Source of the DNA: Uranotaenia lowii
Taxonomy: Eukaryota; Arthropoda; Insecta; Diptera; Culicidae
Reading direction: 5' to 3'
Assembly: GCF_029784155.1 (NCBI RefSeq)
Contig: NC_073693.1
Location: forward strand, 154,353,442-154,417,441
Length of the DNA: 64,000 bases
The notes beneath the pieces were generated by a model, which saw only the letters and a program-made list of their open reading frames with translations, ran no database searches and was not told the origin of the DNA. Positions 23,961 through 34,987 of this stretch are shown piece by piece (the stretch's first letter is position 1; each line of letters begins with the position of its first letter). A program made the translations under genes and the position numbers.

Positions 23961-26028
23961 AGATCAATGCTGAAGCCGCTCCAATGCCTTAAGTAATAAT
24001 AAAGTAATAATAAGTAAACATAAATTTAATCAACCTTTGATCGATGATGATCTTCAGTTTTTGATACGACTGAAAAACATTCGTCGACGCCAATATCAAC
24101 GTACTAGGGATCCTTATTTGAAATTTATTTATTGTGACCTTCAAAAAGAGATCAAACGTCGTTTAAATTTCATCCGTTATGATAATTTTGCTAAAGCAGT
24201 AGAGGACATAAAACCGTATTCAAAGCCATTTTGGAAATTAACTAAAATTCTGAAAAAGCCCCAGAAGCCAATTCCTACTTTGAGAGATGGGGATAAACTT
24301 CTTTTAACTAACGCAGAAAAAGCTCAAAAATTTGCCCAACAATTTGAGTCTGCTCATGATTTTAATTTAAACGTTGTATGTCCAATTGATGCTCAAATTT
24401 CCCTTGAATTTGATGATATTCTTTCTAATCAGAATGTATTTGAAAGAGACAAATATTGATGAATTTAAATTGATTTTCAAAAAAATTTAAAAATATGAAA
24501 GCTCCGGGGGAAGATGGGATTTTCTATATTCTTATAAAAAAGTTGCCTGAAAGCACTTTAAATTTTTTAGTTAAAATCTTCAATAAATATTTTCACTTGG
24601 CATATTGCCAATGCCAAAGTAACTCCAATTTTAAAACCTGGAAAAAGCGCTTCAGAGCCTTCAAGTTATCGATCAATTAGTATGCTTCCTTCTTTAAGTA
24701 AACTATTTGAGAGCGTTATTTTGAATAGAATGATGATTCACATTAATCAGAATTCTATTTTCACTGATGAACAATTTGGTTTTCGTCATGGGCATTCTAC
24801 TACACATCAACTTTTGAGTGTAACTAATATGATTAACGCTAGCAAATCTGAAGGTTATTCAACTGGTGTTGCTCTTCTAAATATTGAAAAAGCATTTGAC
24901 AGTGTTTGGCACAAAGGTTTAGTAGCTAAATTAGCTCGATTTGATTTTCCTGTATATCTCACTAAAATTATTCAAAATTATTTGACTAGCCGAACTTTAC
25001 AAGTAAGCTATCAAAATTCATGCTCTGAAAGGACACCCATTAGAGCTGGTGTCCCTCAGGGTAGTATACTTGAGCCAATTTTATACAATATTTTTACTTC
25101 TGATCTTCCTGATGTACCAGAAGAAAAAGGTAAAAGATTATTTGCTGATGATACTTTGCTTTCAGCCAAAGGTCGGAATTTACGGGTGGTACGCAGTAAA
25201 TTGCAGCAAAATTTGAATTCCTTTTTGAATTACTTGAAAATGTGAAAAATATCTCCTAACGCTTCCAAAACTCAACTTATTTTATTTCCCCATAAGCCAA
25301 GAGCTCAATTTCTAAAACCTAATGAAAATCATTCCATAACTTTTAATGGGGTTTCATTAGAATGGTCTGATCACGTGAAGTACTTGGGACTTGATCGGAA
25401 TCTTACTTTTAAAAATCACATTGAAGATATTCAATCAAAATGTAATAAATACACTAAATCTCTTTATTCTCTCATCAACAGGAAATCCCGACTCTGCCTG
25501 AGGAATAAGATGCTGATATATAAACAGGTGTTCCGACCAGCGATAATGTATGCAGTTCCGATTTGGTCTAGCTGCTGCGCGACGAGGAAAAAAGCCATCC
25601 AGAGAATTCAGAACAAGGTTCTGAAAATGATTTTGCGGCTTCCACCTTGGCACAGCACCGAAGATCTTCATCGGATTGCGGGCATTGAATCGATCGAAGA
25701 GATGGCCAACAAAATCATCTCCAACTTCAGAGGCAAAACGATGCAGTCTTCCATCGCAGAGATTCGTTCTCTCTACAATTAGTTTAATTTTAGGATAGTT
25801 TTAGTTTTCAGTTGTAAGTTTAAAATATTTTTGCCATTACAGGATGTTCTCCTACAAAAAATACTTGATTCTGCTCAGCAAATTTAAGTCGAATAAATAA
25901 ACTTTAGTGATTAGTAAACTATATAGGGCTCTGGACAGTTCATTATTGAACTGAACACCTAATGTAATGTAATAATGTAATATAAATGTAATGATGAATT
26001 GGTACAAATATAGACATATTAAAAAAAA
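23961..26028 (+). mobile_element. 5'-truncated Jockey-clade (Juan-like) LINE
   Basis: A 2.07-kb non-LTR insertion bounded by the duplicated target AAAGATTTGTT at 23950-23960 and 26029-26039. The 5' end is truncated so the endonuclease is absent; the 3' end has a short tail rich in TGTAATGTAATAATGTAA words and then an A run. It contains the RT portion of ORF2. It sits in an older hAT-type MITE, so the LINE is the younger of the two. Confidence 0.93.
24028..25782 (+). pseudogene. Jockey-clade ORF2 reverse transcriptase region, broken
   Basis: Reads as the linker and RT of a Jockey-clade ORF2: IDDDLQFLIRLKNIRRRQY (24037 on), KAPGEDGI (24495), then in frame from 24682 LPSLSKLFESVILNRM, GFRHGHSTTHQLL, NIEKAFDSVWHKGL with the first catalytic Asp, RAGVPQGSILEPILYNIF, and LFADDTLL with the FADD box (about 25137-25160). 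From 25375 come KYLGLDRNLTF, a conserved RPAIMYAVPIWSSC segment and SIEEMANKIISNF near the C-terminus, ending at 25782. Stops at 24457, 24678 and 25243, plus a frameshift near 24600, disable it. The same C-terminal block appears on the minus strand at 50080-50175. Confidence 0.9.
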
Positions 26029-26244
26029 AAAGATTTGTTCTATTCCTGTTGATTTTACAATAAATTCAATTACAGTTGAGATACTTTTTAGAAAATCAGA
26101 ACAATTAAGTACATTTGAAAAACAATTTTTCCAAAATCAGGACAATTCAGGACACAATTTAAAAAACCAGGACGATCTCTCGAAAATCAGGACAAATCCT
26201 GATTCACCAGGACTCCTGGCAACTCTGATGCTCCGTGAAGATCT

Positions 26245-26590
26245 TACTCGATCCAGCTAGCGGTCACTACCCCGAGATGTAATGGAATGGTGCAAGCGGA
26301 ATAATATTGATGTTATTAAAAAAAAGATTAATTCACCAATCTGTCCACAAATTCGTTCCATCGAAATATAGTCAAGCGTAAATTGAAGATGTGTGACATA
26401 TCAATCAAAACATCATCTGAAATGGAAAAGTAGTTTAAAAAATGGCAGATACGCTTGATGTTGCCCACTTTGCAGCAATTAATTGGAGGTATTTGATGAA
26501 AAGTTCGAAAATTCAGCAGATTTTTTTACTTGTATTTTGTTATTGAAGTTTAATAAAAACCCTACAAAATCATATTCTTACCAATTACTC
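26245..26590 (+). pseudogene. DD37E-like mariner transposase 3' fragment
   Basis: Matches the last third of the transposase at 22400-22740: a GATCCAGCTAGCGGTCACTA segment corresponding to the DLASCHY block, then NNIDVIKKKINSPICP-like residues (26300-26345), HLKWKSS-like residues and a final VRKFI/KFENS-like region, followed by AATAAAAACCCTACAAAATC shared with 22737-22756. The catalytic Glu region reads through stops. The 5' two thirds are missing; the hAT-type MITE abuts its left side. Confidence 0.75.
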
Positions 26591-28800
26591 ATGGAGAATG
26601 ACGAAATTATATGAGGATCAATTCAAAATGAAACAACCTCTTTAAAAGAATTGAACTGTTTTTTATGAGGACTAAAGTTTGAAATTCTGAAGTTTAATAT
26701 AAAAATGTATTGGTAGGAGATAAAAATACTTTGATTTAGGATGAACTGAACATCTTGTAGAGAGCTAGATACAGTCAACATAATCTAGTTGCTAGCGTTA
26801 TAAACTTGAGTCAATCGCTTAGTCACTCCATTTCACGGCTAATGAAAATAAATGTGCCGCTGTAAGTTACACGTATCAAACTTCATTCATCAAAAGTGAC
26901 ACATCTTGGTTTCACCTTTATCGCGTTTCAATATCATATAGCTACCTAGCTCAGGGAAGTCAGTTTGAACTTCAAAGCCGATTTCATTAATATTCAAAAT
27001 CCAATATTTTCATCGAGATTTTGCTTTCTCACTTTGCGAGCAAATAGCGTAAAATTGAATTTTCACCCACTCGTTTACGCCGCGATTTGCCCCACCACGA
27101 GGACGCATTCGCTCAGAAAGTGTCGAGTCGCGTTCTACTGATCCAGTCTCTTACTTATATCTACATAAGACCTAAATCGAGCTCTGTTCGTTCATTCAAC
27201 CAAGCAAACCAGCCATCATCCGCGTTCGTTGATTCGAATAAACTTTCGAGTTTATTTTCCTTCTCTTTGCTTATATGACGTGATGCGACGAAGACAACAA
27301 ACAAACAAGAATCGGTTCTTCATCCCTCGTTCAGCTCGTGCTTCAGCTTCCGGTGCGTGAGATTTCAATTGCTGATGTGGAAAATACTGTTGTTTTGTTT
27401 TATTCGCAACTCGCACTGAGTGGCTGAATGATTATGGCATCTCCTGAGCATGCTGAGGGTTGCGAGTTCAAAGCTGGTGCTTCAACTGTGTTCACTTTGA
27501 AGTACAAACGGTCATATAGATTAAAGTTCATAAGCAATATTTAAGGAATCATTTGGGCTAAGGCTGGGTTGTAAGGATCAGAAAACGAATGCAAAAAAAT
27601 GTATCGATAGTTTTTGTCGAGCCATGTTTTTTTTTGTTTTTCTTAGCTACGACGTATGGTTCAATTAAAGGAAGAAACAAATTTAAACGCAATCACCGCC
27701 AAACGAAAACCAATTTCAATACACACAACTTCAAACTCTTTGAAGCCGAAATGAGCTTTCGTACTGACATACTTCCTTTCGTATCAACCAACAAAAAAGG
27801 GACTCCAATGTAAAAACAAAAAAAATCTTGGGCACCAATTTTGCTGGATCAAAGCATTTTTGCAAGTGTTAAACCCCTTCCCGCAATTTACGAGTCGATC
27901 AACTGTGAAGATTGTTGTGCAGTGGTTCCATACTGTAGAAGGACCTCGATACGTATGAAGCTTGGCAGCAAATCGAGCGGATGTGGAATTTCGATTTTCC
28001 GGGACTTTTTGCACAAAGCCGACCGACGAAGCCAAGATTTGCTCATATAGTCGAAAGTCGAATGGATGGAGTCGTTTCCCCTCTCAGCCAGCTCCTACTT
28101 GCTCGTTCGCGCTGAATGATTGGTTTGATTTTTTTCATTTCCTGCCACATTATGCTGTTAGCCTTCAGGCTTGTTCGGTTTTACTTGTGGATAAACGCGA
28201 TGAAGATTTGGAAGGAAGACGATTTTAAATTTCAAGAATTATTTTCCAAGATTTTTTTTGTTTGATAATAATGTATCTACATGTTTGAAATGCGTGTGAT
28301 TATAACATTATTTTTAAAACTTTATATTTTAATATAAGTTTTCTCGGCAAATCAGTCACCTTTTTTGAAAACGAACGATACTTATATTTACTCAAACGTT
28401 CTGGTGTTGTTTAACGTCCTCCTCAGGGATTCCACAAATATTTAAATTATGTATTTTACAATTGAATAAACAGTGTTTGATAATTGTCGTTGTTCCTGTG
28501 TTCTATCTGGTTTTTGCTCTAAGGTTTAGTAGCACTGCGAATGGTTTCAACTAATATTTTATAATTCGTTTAGATTGTCGTGCAATAACAAAATTGTAAG
28601 TAGTATACCAGCCTTTGTTAAGTACAAACAAGCTAACTTGACATATTTCACTCAGTTCCGACAATACAAAGCCGGTGTTCTTCACCCAAAATGACAGTTT
28701 CACCATTTAGAAAAACCCCATTCAGACAAGAAAACACCGTTTTTGTAACTACACTAAATTGTAATATCGAATCCAATAATTGTATCACACACTAAACAAC
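26591..28800. other. Mostly unrecognised, with GC-richer patches
   Basis: Includes GC-richer stretches at 27060-27260 and 27890-28150 with CTCGTTC and GCTCAG words. Open frames of 63-88 codons (for example 27962-28228) carry no recognised domain. A tRNA-like sequence is listed separately at 27416-27480. No target duplications or inverted termini stood out. Confidence 0.4.
27416..27480 (+). repeat. tRNA-like sequence, probably a SINE head or tRNA pseudogene
   Basis: GAGTGGCTGAATGATTATGG resembles the D-arm/A-box of Leu- or Ser-type tRNAs (GTGGCTGAGTGG), and GTTGCGAGTTCAAAGC downstream resembles a T-arm/B-box (GGTTCGANTCC) with changes. The acceptor ends do not pair well, so a functional tRNA is unlikely. 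A tRNA-derived SINE fragment is the simplest reading. Confidence 0.4.
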
Positions 28801-28820
28801 TTAGAAACCTTCATAGAATC

Positions 28821-28857
28821 CTTGATAAAGGTGAAATAAATCACCGAAGCGTCGGAA
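28821..28857 (+). ncRNA. Possible degenerate hammerhead-like motif
   Basis: CTTGATAAAG, a 5-bp hairpin GGTGA/TCACC (28830-28834 with 28841-28845) and then CGAAGCGTC. The order parallels the hammerhead core CTGATGA, stem II, CGAAACGTC that occurs in Penelope-like retroelements. Core positions deviate (an inserted T, GATAA for GATGA and GAAG for GAAA), so self-cleavage is not expected. No Penelope coding sequence was seen nearby. Confidence 0.25.
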
Positions 28858-28869
28858 ATTAAAACAATA

Positions 28870-30160
28870 TTCGTTTTCACTGCCCAGTAGACTAAAAAGC
28901 CGATGAAAATTTACCCACTATCAAAATTTTACAGTCGAAAACAAAAATATGATTATATTTTCATCTAAACTTAAAAAAGTGTCTTGCACATAATTTTAAT
29001 ATGAGTTCTCACTATTTTAAAAATCAACATTCAGGTGGTATTTGGATCGAATTTTCTTGCATTGTTTTCGGAGTTATATCATTATCGATATTTTCGACGG
29101 ATTTTTGACGTTCCTTCCTGCAGTAGTGTTCGTGTTATGCCTATACTTAAAACAGAGGCAAAAATTGTACACTAAGGTTTTTTTTTACGCGATATGAATT
29201 CCGTCATTAACGTATAGGACTTGAAATATTTTCGCTCAAAAAACGTGTTGATTCGCGAGAGACGTGTAGAAGAATCGTATCCATGGCAAAAAACCGTGTA
29301 AAAAGAAGCCGTGTTAGAAAAACTGAGTAAATTCATTCCATGTAAATAAACCTTAGTGTACTGAGATTTTTGCAATCGATTATCCTGGTTTACGGTGTTG
29401 GTGTATTGAAAATGTGACACATTTCTAAGAAATTAAGTGTGTTTTTGTTGTAGCTTGAAACAACGACCATTTTGTTAAACCAAAAGTCGCATATTTATTT
29501 GAACGAAGGCTTTTGACTGACAAAGACGACAACGACTTCCCAATTCTCTTGAGTGAACCAAATGTACTCGTTAGTGAAAGTTGCAAAGGATGATTCAGGG
29601 TAACGGACTTATTTTGGACCGGGTACATATTTTAGACCACCTTGCGTCTTTATTCCAATATTTTTCTCCTAAATCATGTTATTTATGAAAATTTTTAACA
29701 ATTATAGTTAAAGCTACTTCTTATGATTCTAATCATATCTAACATTCTAATCATATCTAACATTCCATTTAAATAAGCTGACTAGGAAGAGAAAATTGAA
29801 AATAAATTTTTGATTTTCACAATTAGTACGAATCAAGCTTTGCGCCCGGAAGGTATGCAAAATAAAAGGAACAGGATGTATATGTTTCGTATTATCTGAG
29901 GAGGCCCCGTCTACCTTGAATAAGCGGGGTTCTACTGTAATTAGAAACCAAGATATTTTAGTTCAATCAAATTATGTCAATTTGTTGGGGTTATGCAAAA
30001 GTTGGTTAATCGAAAAAATAGCAGTGTTTAGATGTTGCTGATGCTGAGAAACCACAAAAAAAAAAGTTTTAAAGCTATCCATATTGATTTTTTTAATGAC
30101 GCGTACGTTTCCTTGACAATTATTATTTGAGATTTGTGGGCTTTTAAGAATATTACCATA
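28870..30160. other. No recognised feature
   Basis: AT-rich. A phrase TTTTGGACCGGGTACATATTTTAG near 29612 (split: GGACCGGGTACAT) hints at another decayed MITE end, but no partner terminus was identified. Confidence 0.4.
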
Positions 30161-30163
30161 AAA

Positions 30164-30617
30164 CGGGGTAACTTTGACCATCACTAAGTTTTTCCACATT
30201 ATCATCAATAACTTATTTTATAGTTCGAATTTTTGAAAACTGATTTCTACTATTGTGCTATTTTTATAGTCATTTAATGATGAATTTTTGATTAAGTAAG
30301 AACATTTTCCAAGAATAAGCCCTTATTGGACAAATGGATAGGAATCCTATCAAATGATTAGCTTTGATAAAATTAGCTTTAAATAAAAATAGTGGGAGGG
30401 CCTAGGGGAATGTGTGAAGGTGAATTTCATTTGTATTTTGAAGCTAAAACTATTTAGCAATTATAATAATTTTTGCCCCTAGATGTATGCAGCATCATTG
30501 TTTTTATTCGATTAGAAATGTTTTTAGAAGAAAACGTTTAAAAGCAAGGTAAAATTGATAAATAAGAATTTGTAAATAATTATGGAAAATGGAGACTTAT
30601 CCATCCATGTTACCCCA
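30164..30617. mobile_element. Candidate small MITE with GGGGTAAC termini
   Basis: Left end CGGGGTAACTTTGACCATCA and right end, reversed, TGGGGTAACATGGATGGATA share the first nine bases and little more. The right side is followed by TA but the left flank is AAAA, so the target duplication is not convincing. No coding capacity. Confidence 0.3.
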
Positions 30618-31074
30618 TAGTATCAATTCATGAACAGCGAAGAAATCGATTTTTAAATCAAATTCATAGTAGTCCAATAAATTTCTATTCATGTTTGACG
30701 TTCATAGGAGTCCAGTACTGGGGCGGGATTATGGAACTCGAAACAATCGAGTTTCGTTCGATTCGAACTACTTTGGCATTACCAATCTTGAACGAGCTCG
30801 ATTCGAATGGAACGAATTCGAGAGTACTAGATCTTCGAGTACTAAAACGTCAATTTTGGCATTATGAATCATAGTAATCGAACCTTTTTTTGCTCGAAAC
30901 GAAAACAAAAGTCTCGACAGCTATATAGCTTTCGACCGTTTGGATAATTTTGAGAAAACAAGTTAGTTTGCAGAAAATTCCAATTTTAAACGTATTCATC
31001 TAATACGTAAGTAAATATGTTGTTGTTTAGTGTATTTTTACCCTATCTCATCCATTTATTTTTGCTTTAGGACT

Positions 31075-32061
31075 ATGGAATCGCCACGACAAACTATGAG
31101 TGTCAATAACAACCAAATTGAATTTATGACGGATTTTATGGAGGAGAATCCGAATCTCGCAAAAGGACTGTTAAAAACGAATGACGCTAAAAGGACTTCC
31201 CACAGATTATGGGAAGAATTGAAAAATGGACTTAACGAGCGAGGTCCTCCTGCGCGGGGAGTTACAGAGTGGAAAAAAGTAAGTTAATTCATAACAGTGC
31301 CTGCTGATGTGAAGCCCGGGATCTGAAATCTTTATTTTTTGTTTTACTTTATTTGTTATATGATTTTCTAAATTTTGAAAGTATTTTAATTTATGGTGCG
31401 TTTTTTTAAGATTACCGTTAAAGGTTATTAAAATATTATGAACAAAATCAATTATTGTGTGTTTAGTTTTCAACTGTACAAATAGTATACAATTTTTTTT
31501 ATTACTCAGGTGTGGGCGGATTATAAGTACAAGGTCAAGAACAAACTTCGCCACAACATAACCAGCGCAAACAAAACGGGAGGTGGTCCAAATAAAACCA
31601 AACAGTTGAACTTATATGAAGAAAGTGTGGTGAGATCTGCCGGTTTAAGTTCCGCTGTTGCTGGTATTGCGTCGGCGAAATCGTTTGGTTGCCGGAAGAG
31701 GCGTCTTCCGTCTTTAGACGAAATATCGGAACCCTCCATGGAAGCTCGATCGAATGGTGAAAATGAAGTTTTTGTTAATGAATATATAGCAGAAGACTTG
31801 GGCGGCTTTCCTTCAGCTTCGGAGGAGACCGGACATGCACGTGACATGGATACTGGAGCTGAAACTAGGACAAGTAAGCGGATTAACGGAAAGAAGGATA
31901 AACTAGAACTTTTTCGAAGATACGTTGAAGCGAAGGAAGAATCGAACCAAACACAAAAAGCTCTGTTACAAATCAAGCAAGAAAGCTTGGAAATCAAAAA
32001 GCGAATGCTTGAATTGGAGTTGAAGAAATTTGATTCCATCCAATTTAATCCAAGTATTTAA
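31075..32061 (+). CDS. Harbinger-associated Myb/SANT-like DNA-binding protein (2 exons)
   Basis: Exons 31075-31278 and 31510-32061, joined across a 231-bp intron with a GTAAGT donor and TTATTACTCAG acceptor, encode 251 residues. Residues ~12-90 form a Myb/SANT-like domain, recognised by spaced Trp residues (W46, W66 and the VW at the exon junction) and the WADYKYKVKNK motif. The middle is acidic and Ser/Glu-rich. Residues ~190-245 (KKDKLELFRRYVEAKEESN, then QTQKALLQIKQ and KRMLELELKK) look like a coiled coil. In PIF/Harbinger elements this partner binds transposon ends and helps bring the transposase to the nucleus and DNA. The start is the first ATG after a CTTTAG acceptor-like word; ATG at residue 8 is an alternative. 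The frame is intact. Confidence 0.88.
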
Positions 32062-32167
32062 ACTGAAAGGAATTAATAAATTATTTGTTGTTCTTATTAA
32101 TGAATATACATATTTATTTCTGCGTAAAATATTGTCCCTGCAGTCAACAAAACTAGCATTCTTCATT

Positions 32168-33401
32168 TTATTCAAGCAAAGAGTCTTTGATTGCGTCACG
32201 AATTCTTTGGGCCCTTTTGTCTAATACACCATCATTTCGTATTTCAGCTGTTACTGATAATTGGTCCGCGGGTAATAACATATAATCTAAATCAAATGCT
32301 ACATTATAAGCTATACAAATGTTTTGTAACGCACAACACACATTTATAATTGCTGTAATCTTCTTCGGACTGTATCGAAGCCTACGATCGGACGATAGAC
32401 ACCTCCAGCGAGATTTTAATACACCAATTCCTCTTTCTACCGAGCATCTGGCAGTGGAATGTATACTGTTGAACTTTTCTTCCCCTGAACCAAAATTAGC
32501 ATTTCGGTATGGTGTTAACAGCCAAGGTGCTAAGCAATATCCACTATCACCTGAAATTCAAAAGACTTCAATAAAATTTTCACGTTAACTGAGATGTTAG
32601 TTTACCTAATAATCTAGATTCTCCATTCCGGAAGTTTTCTTCGAAAAACTCTCGTTCTGCACTCATGTCCCACACAAATGAGTCGTGAGCAGCTCCACCG
32701 AAACGGGGATTTATGGCCAAAATGCGATAGTTATGGTCGGTTATCTGTGTGTTGAAAAATATTAATCATGGGCAAAATTTTTTCAAAAACTAAAAAGTGT
32801 TATAGTTACTTACTATCATGGCGTTGATACTGTGAAATCCTTTTCGATTAAAATACATGTGTTCGTCCTTTGTAGGTCTCAAAATGGGTATATGGGTACC
32901 ATCGATACACCCTACGACGCCGGGTATCTTGAATTTATCAAAGTAGTGCTTTTTTGTTTCATTGAAGGATTGCGTATTTAATCCGATCCACTTTTCACAG
33001 AGGGTTTCTTCTAATAGAGATATTAATTCGCTAAATATCGTAGAAACGGTTGGCTGCGCCATTCCAAGCAAAAAGCTTGCTCCCACGTTGGTTTGATAGG
33101 ATCCACTAGCTAGTAGATTTAAAGTGGCTGCCAATTTCAACGTAGAAGGAATGGCTGAGGATTTGGAAGTTTGCGGGAACTTGGTTGTTTCAAGAATATT
33201 CTTGAAAGCTTCTCGACTCACTCTAAAATACTGACGAAACCTTGAAAAGCATGGAAATTATAACTTCTATTCAATATACAAGCAGCTAAACAAGACTCAC
33301 TGATTTTCATTCAGAGAAAGAGGGTCACTTTTATCCCGCAGCTGACGTCTCTGTGGCGCAAGCATACAATCTTCGTCACTGTCGCTTCCGTAGAAAAACA
33401 T
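32168..33401 (-). CDS. PIF/Harbinger DDE transposase, intact (4 exons)
   Basis: Exons on the minus strand: 33401-33301, 33240-32814, 32744-32606 and 32550-32168. Each intron is 55-69 bp with GT donors (GTGAGT, GTAAGT, GTAAAC) and AG acceptors. The exons total 1050 nt, giving 349 residues plus stop with no disruption. The protein belongs to the HARBI1/DDE_Tnp_4 family: an N-terminal helix-turn-helix region (QFRQYFRVSREAF at residues 34-46; GMAQPTVSTIF near 93-103), then the catalytic domain. The triad is D147 (GCIDGTHIP), D224 (GDSGYCLAP) and E261 (ARCSVERGIG), 36 residues between the last two. Length matches the family (~350). It is the nuclease that cuts and rejoins the element, acting with the Myb-like protein encoded opposite. 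Start: first ATG upstream of the conserved FRQYFR block; it follows no earlier in-frame ATG in exon 1. Confidence 0.9.
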
Positions 33402-33924
33402 TTCGAGTTTCTTTTTTAAGCACTATCTTCGTGAAGTTATAATAATCGGAAAAAATATGTTCGGCGTTTAAAATAAATTCAGCAAATTCAACTTTTGTTT
33501 TTGTTAACAAACTCCAAAATTTGACACTTCGTTTCGAGATGATCTACTACCCGGTTTACTCGAAATCTAGTACGTTAGAATTTAGAACTCGAACGAGATA
33601 CGTAATACTGATTCTGATTCGATTCGAGTTAAAACTCGAAACGAGTATCTCGAATCGAATAGGATTCATAATTTCACCCCTGGTTTTAAAAATATGAAAC
33701 ATGTCACATTCTCCTTAATAGAAAAATTTTTCGAAAAAATTGAGAATAGTGATCAATATTACCCCGGATTACGGTATCTCTTTGTGCTTTGATTATCGTT
33801 CATTCCCGATTTTTATTATGATAAATCCCGGTTTGCCCATAAATCCATTAAAGAATTCGAGATAAGTCAATCATGCCGGAATGTTTACCGGATTTTTTCT
33901 GGTTTTAATGAGATTATTTGCTAA

Positions 33925-34703
33925 GGGGGCATCCATAAATTACGTAACGCACCGAGGGGGGGGGGGAGGGAGTAAGCTCGAGCGTTACAAATTGTGACAT
34001 AGGGGAGAGGGGGAGGTATGCTCATCGTTACGTAACGATTTTCCCTTAAAAATTTCAGTTTACTTATCGCAGCTATTTTGATGTCATGCACTTTTTGCAG
34101 AATGATGAGCAAACCAAAATCAGCTTAAAATTTGTAAGCTTCAATATGATTGAAACTGTTTTGTAATCTTTCCTCTTTAAAGATTCTTAGATATATCTAC
34201 CCCTTAAAAATGTGTATAGAATTTTCGTGAAATAACCGTTGGAAAACCGAATATTAGGTACATTTACCCCCAAGATTTCAAATCAACCTCAAGACGGAAA
34301 TTTGACTTTTTTGTCAATTGATTTAAAAAATACATTGCTTATTCCGACGGATTTTACTTAGTGGAGTATACTTTACATAACATAAACTAAATAAAGTAAA
34401 CCAGATAGATCATCAGTGAAGAAGCACAGAGCGATTTGTAATAAATCAATCAATTTATTTTATTAGAGAGCTTTCATCAATTAGAACTAAGAAGAATGTT
34501 AAAAAAAAATTATGTTTCAATTTATTTTTGATCTTCGAAAATCAGTATTTAAAAACATGAGATAAGGTGGGGGGGGGGGGGGTTAAATATCAGCGTTACG
34601 TAATTTTTATAGGGGGGTACGTCAAAGCGTTACGATTTGTGACATACGGGGGGAGGGGGTCAAAAAGTGCATTTTTTGCGTTACGTAATTTATGGATGCC
34701 GCC
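33925..34703. mobile_element. MITE with TAA duplication, TTACGTAA termini and G tracts
   Basis: A 779-bp element flanked by TAA at 33922-33924 and 34704-34706. The terminal inverted repeats are 27 bp with one mismatch, beginning GGGGGCATCC / GGCGGCATCC and containing ATTACGTAACGCA. Just inside each end are long runs of G (33956-33966 and 34568-34583) and further CGTTACG words. No coding capacity. TAA duplication and length fit a PIF/Harbinger-type nonautonomous element. It begins 246 bp from the Harbinger element but has different termini. Confidence 0.9.
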
Positions 34704-34987
34704 TAAACCAAATAAAAATTCAAATTTCTCTGCGATTTTTCTTAGACATTGTGTTCAAAAAGATTTTGAAAAAATTTCAAAATGAATATTTTTTTTTGTT
34801 TAATTCTCAGATATGATTTTAACCTTGCTGCTGTAATTCATTCAAAACTTTAAATTTCAAGAAATTTTCTTTCTTTTTAATCTTGTATGTTTTACAATAC
34901 ACAATGCCTAGATTTTTTGCAAATTTGCACTTTTTGACAGCATTTTCAAAAACCAACTTGAATTGTCAGACCGCGTGGATACTAGAC

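Larger units (their letters stand above)
23732..26227 (+). mobile_element. hAT-type MITE (family X) split by a LINE
   Basis: Left part 23732-23960 and right part 26029-26227 align with the intact copy at 45597-46042: GGGATGCCAGGTGGTTTTG, AAAAATCAGGACACCA, GCATAAATGAAGGCGAAATA and ATCATCTGAACCGAA on the left; AAATCAGGACAAATCCTGA and CCTGGCAACTCTG on the right. Between them a Jockey LINE has inserted with a clean 11-bp duplication. I do not see a convincing 8-bp duplication around this MITE copy. Noncoding. Confidence 0.88.
30721..33679. mobile_element. Complete PIF/Harbinger DNA transposon
   Basis: A 2959-bp element bounded by the 3-bp duplication CTG (30718-30720 and 33680-33682). Terminal inverted repeats are short and imperfect: GGGCGGGATTATGGAA on the left and, reversed, GGGTGAAATTATGAAT on the right. 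The subterminal 100-150 bp on both sides is packed with TCGA, CTCGAA and CGATTCGAA words, plausible transposase binding sites. It carries the two-gene set of this superfamily, a Myb/SANT-like protein on the plus strand and a DDE transposase on the minus strand, converging with 106 bp between their stops. Both read through without stops once canonical introns are removed, so the element could be recently active. Confidence 0.93.

Noticed and set aside
23725..26235. 8-bp duplication around the split hAT MITE
   Set aside because: Flanks ATACCCTT and ATGCTCCG match at only about half the positions; no convincing duplication.
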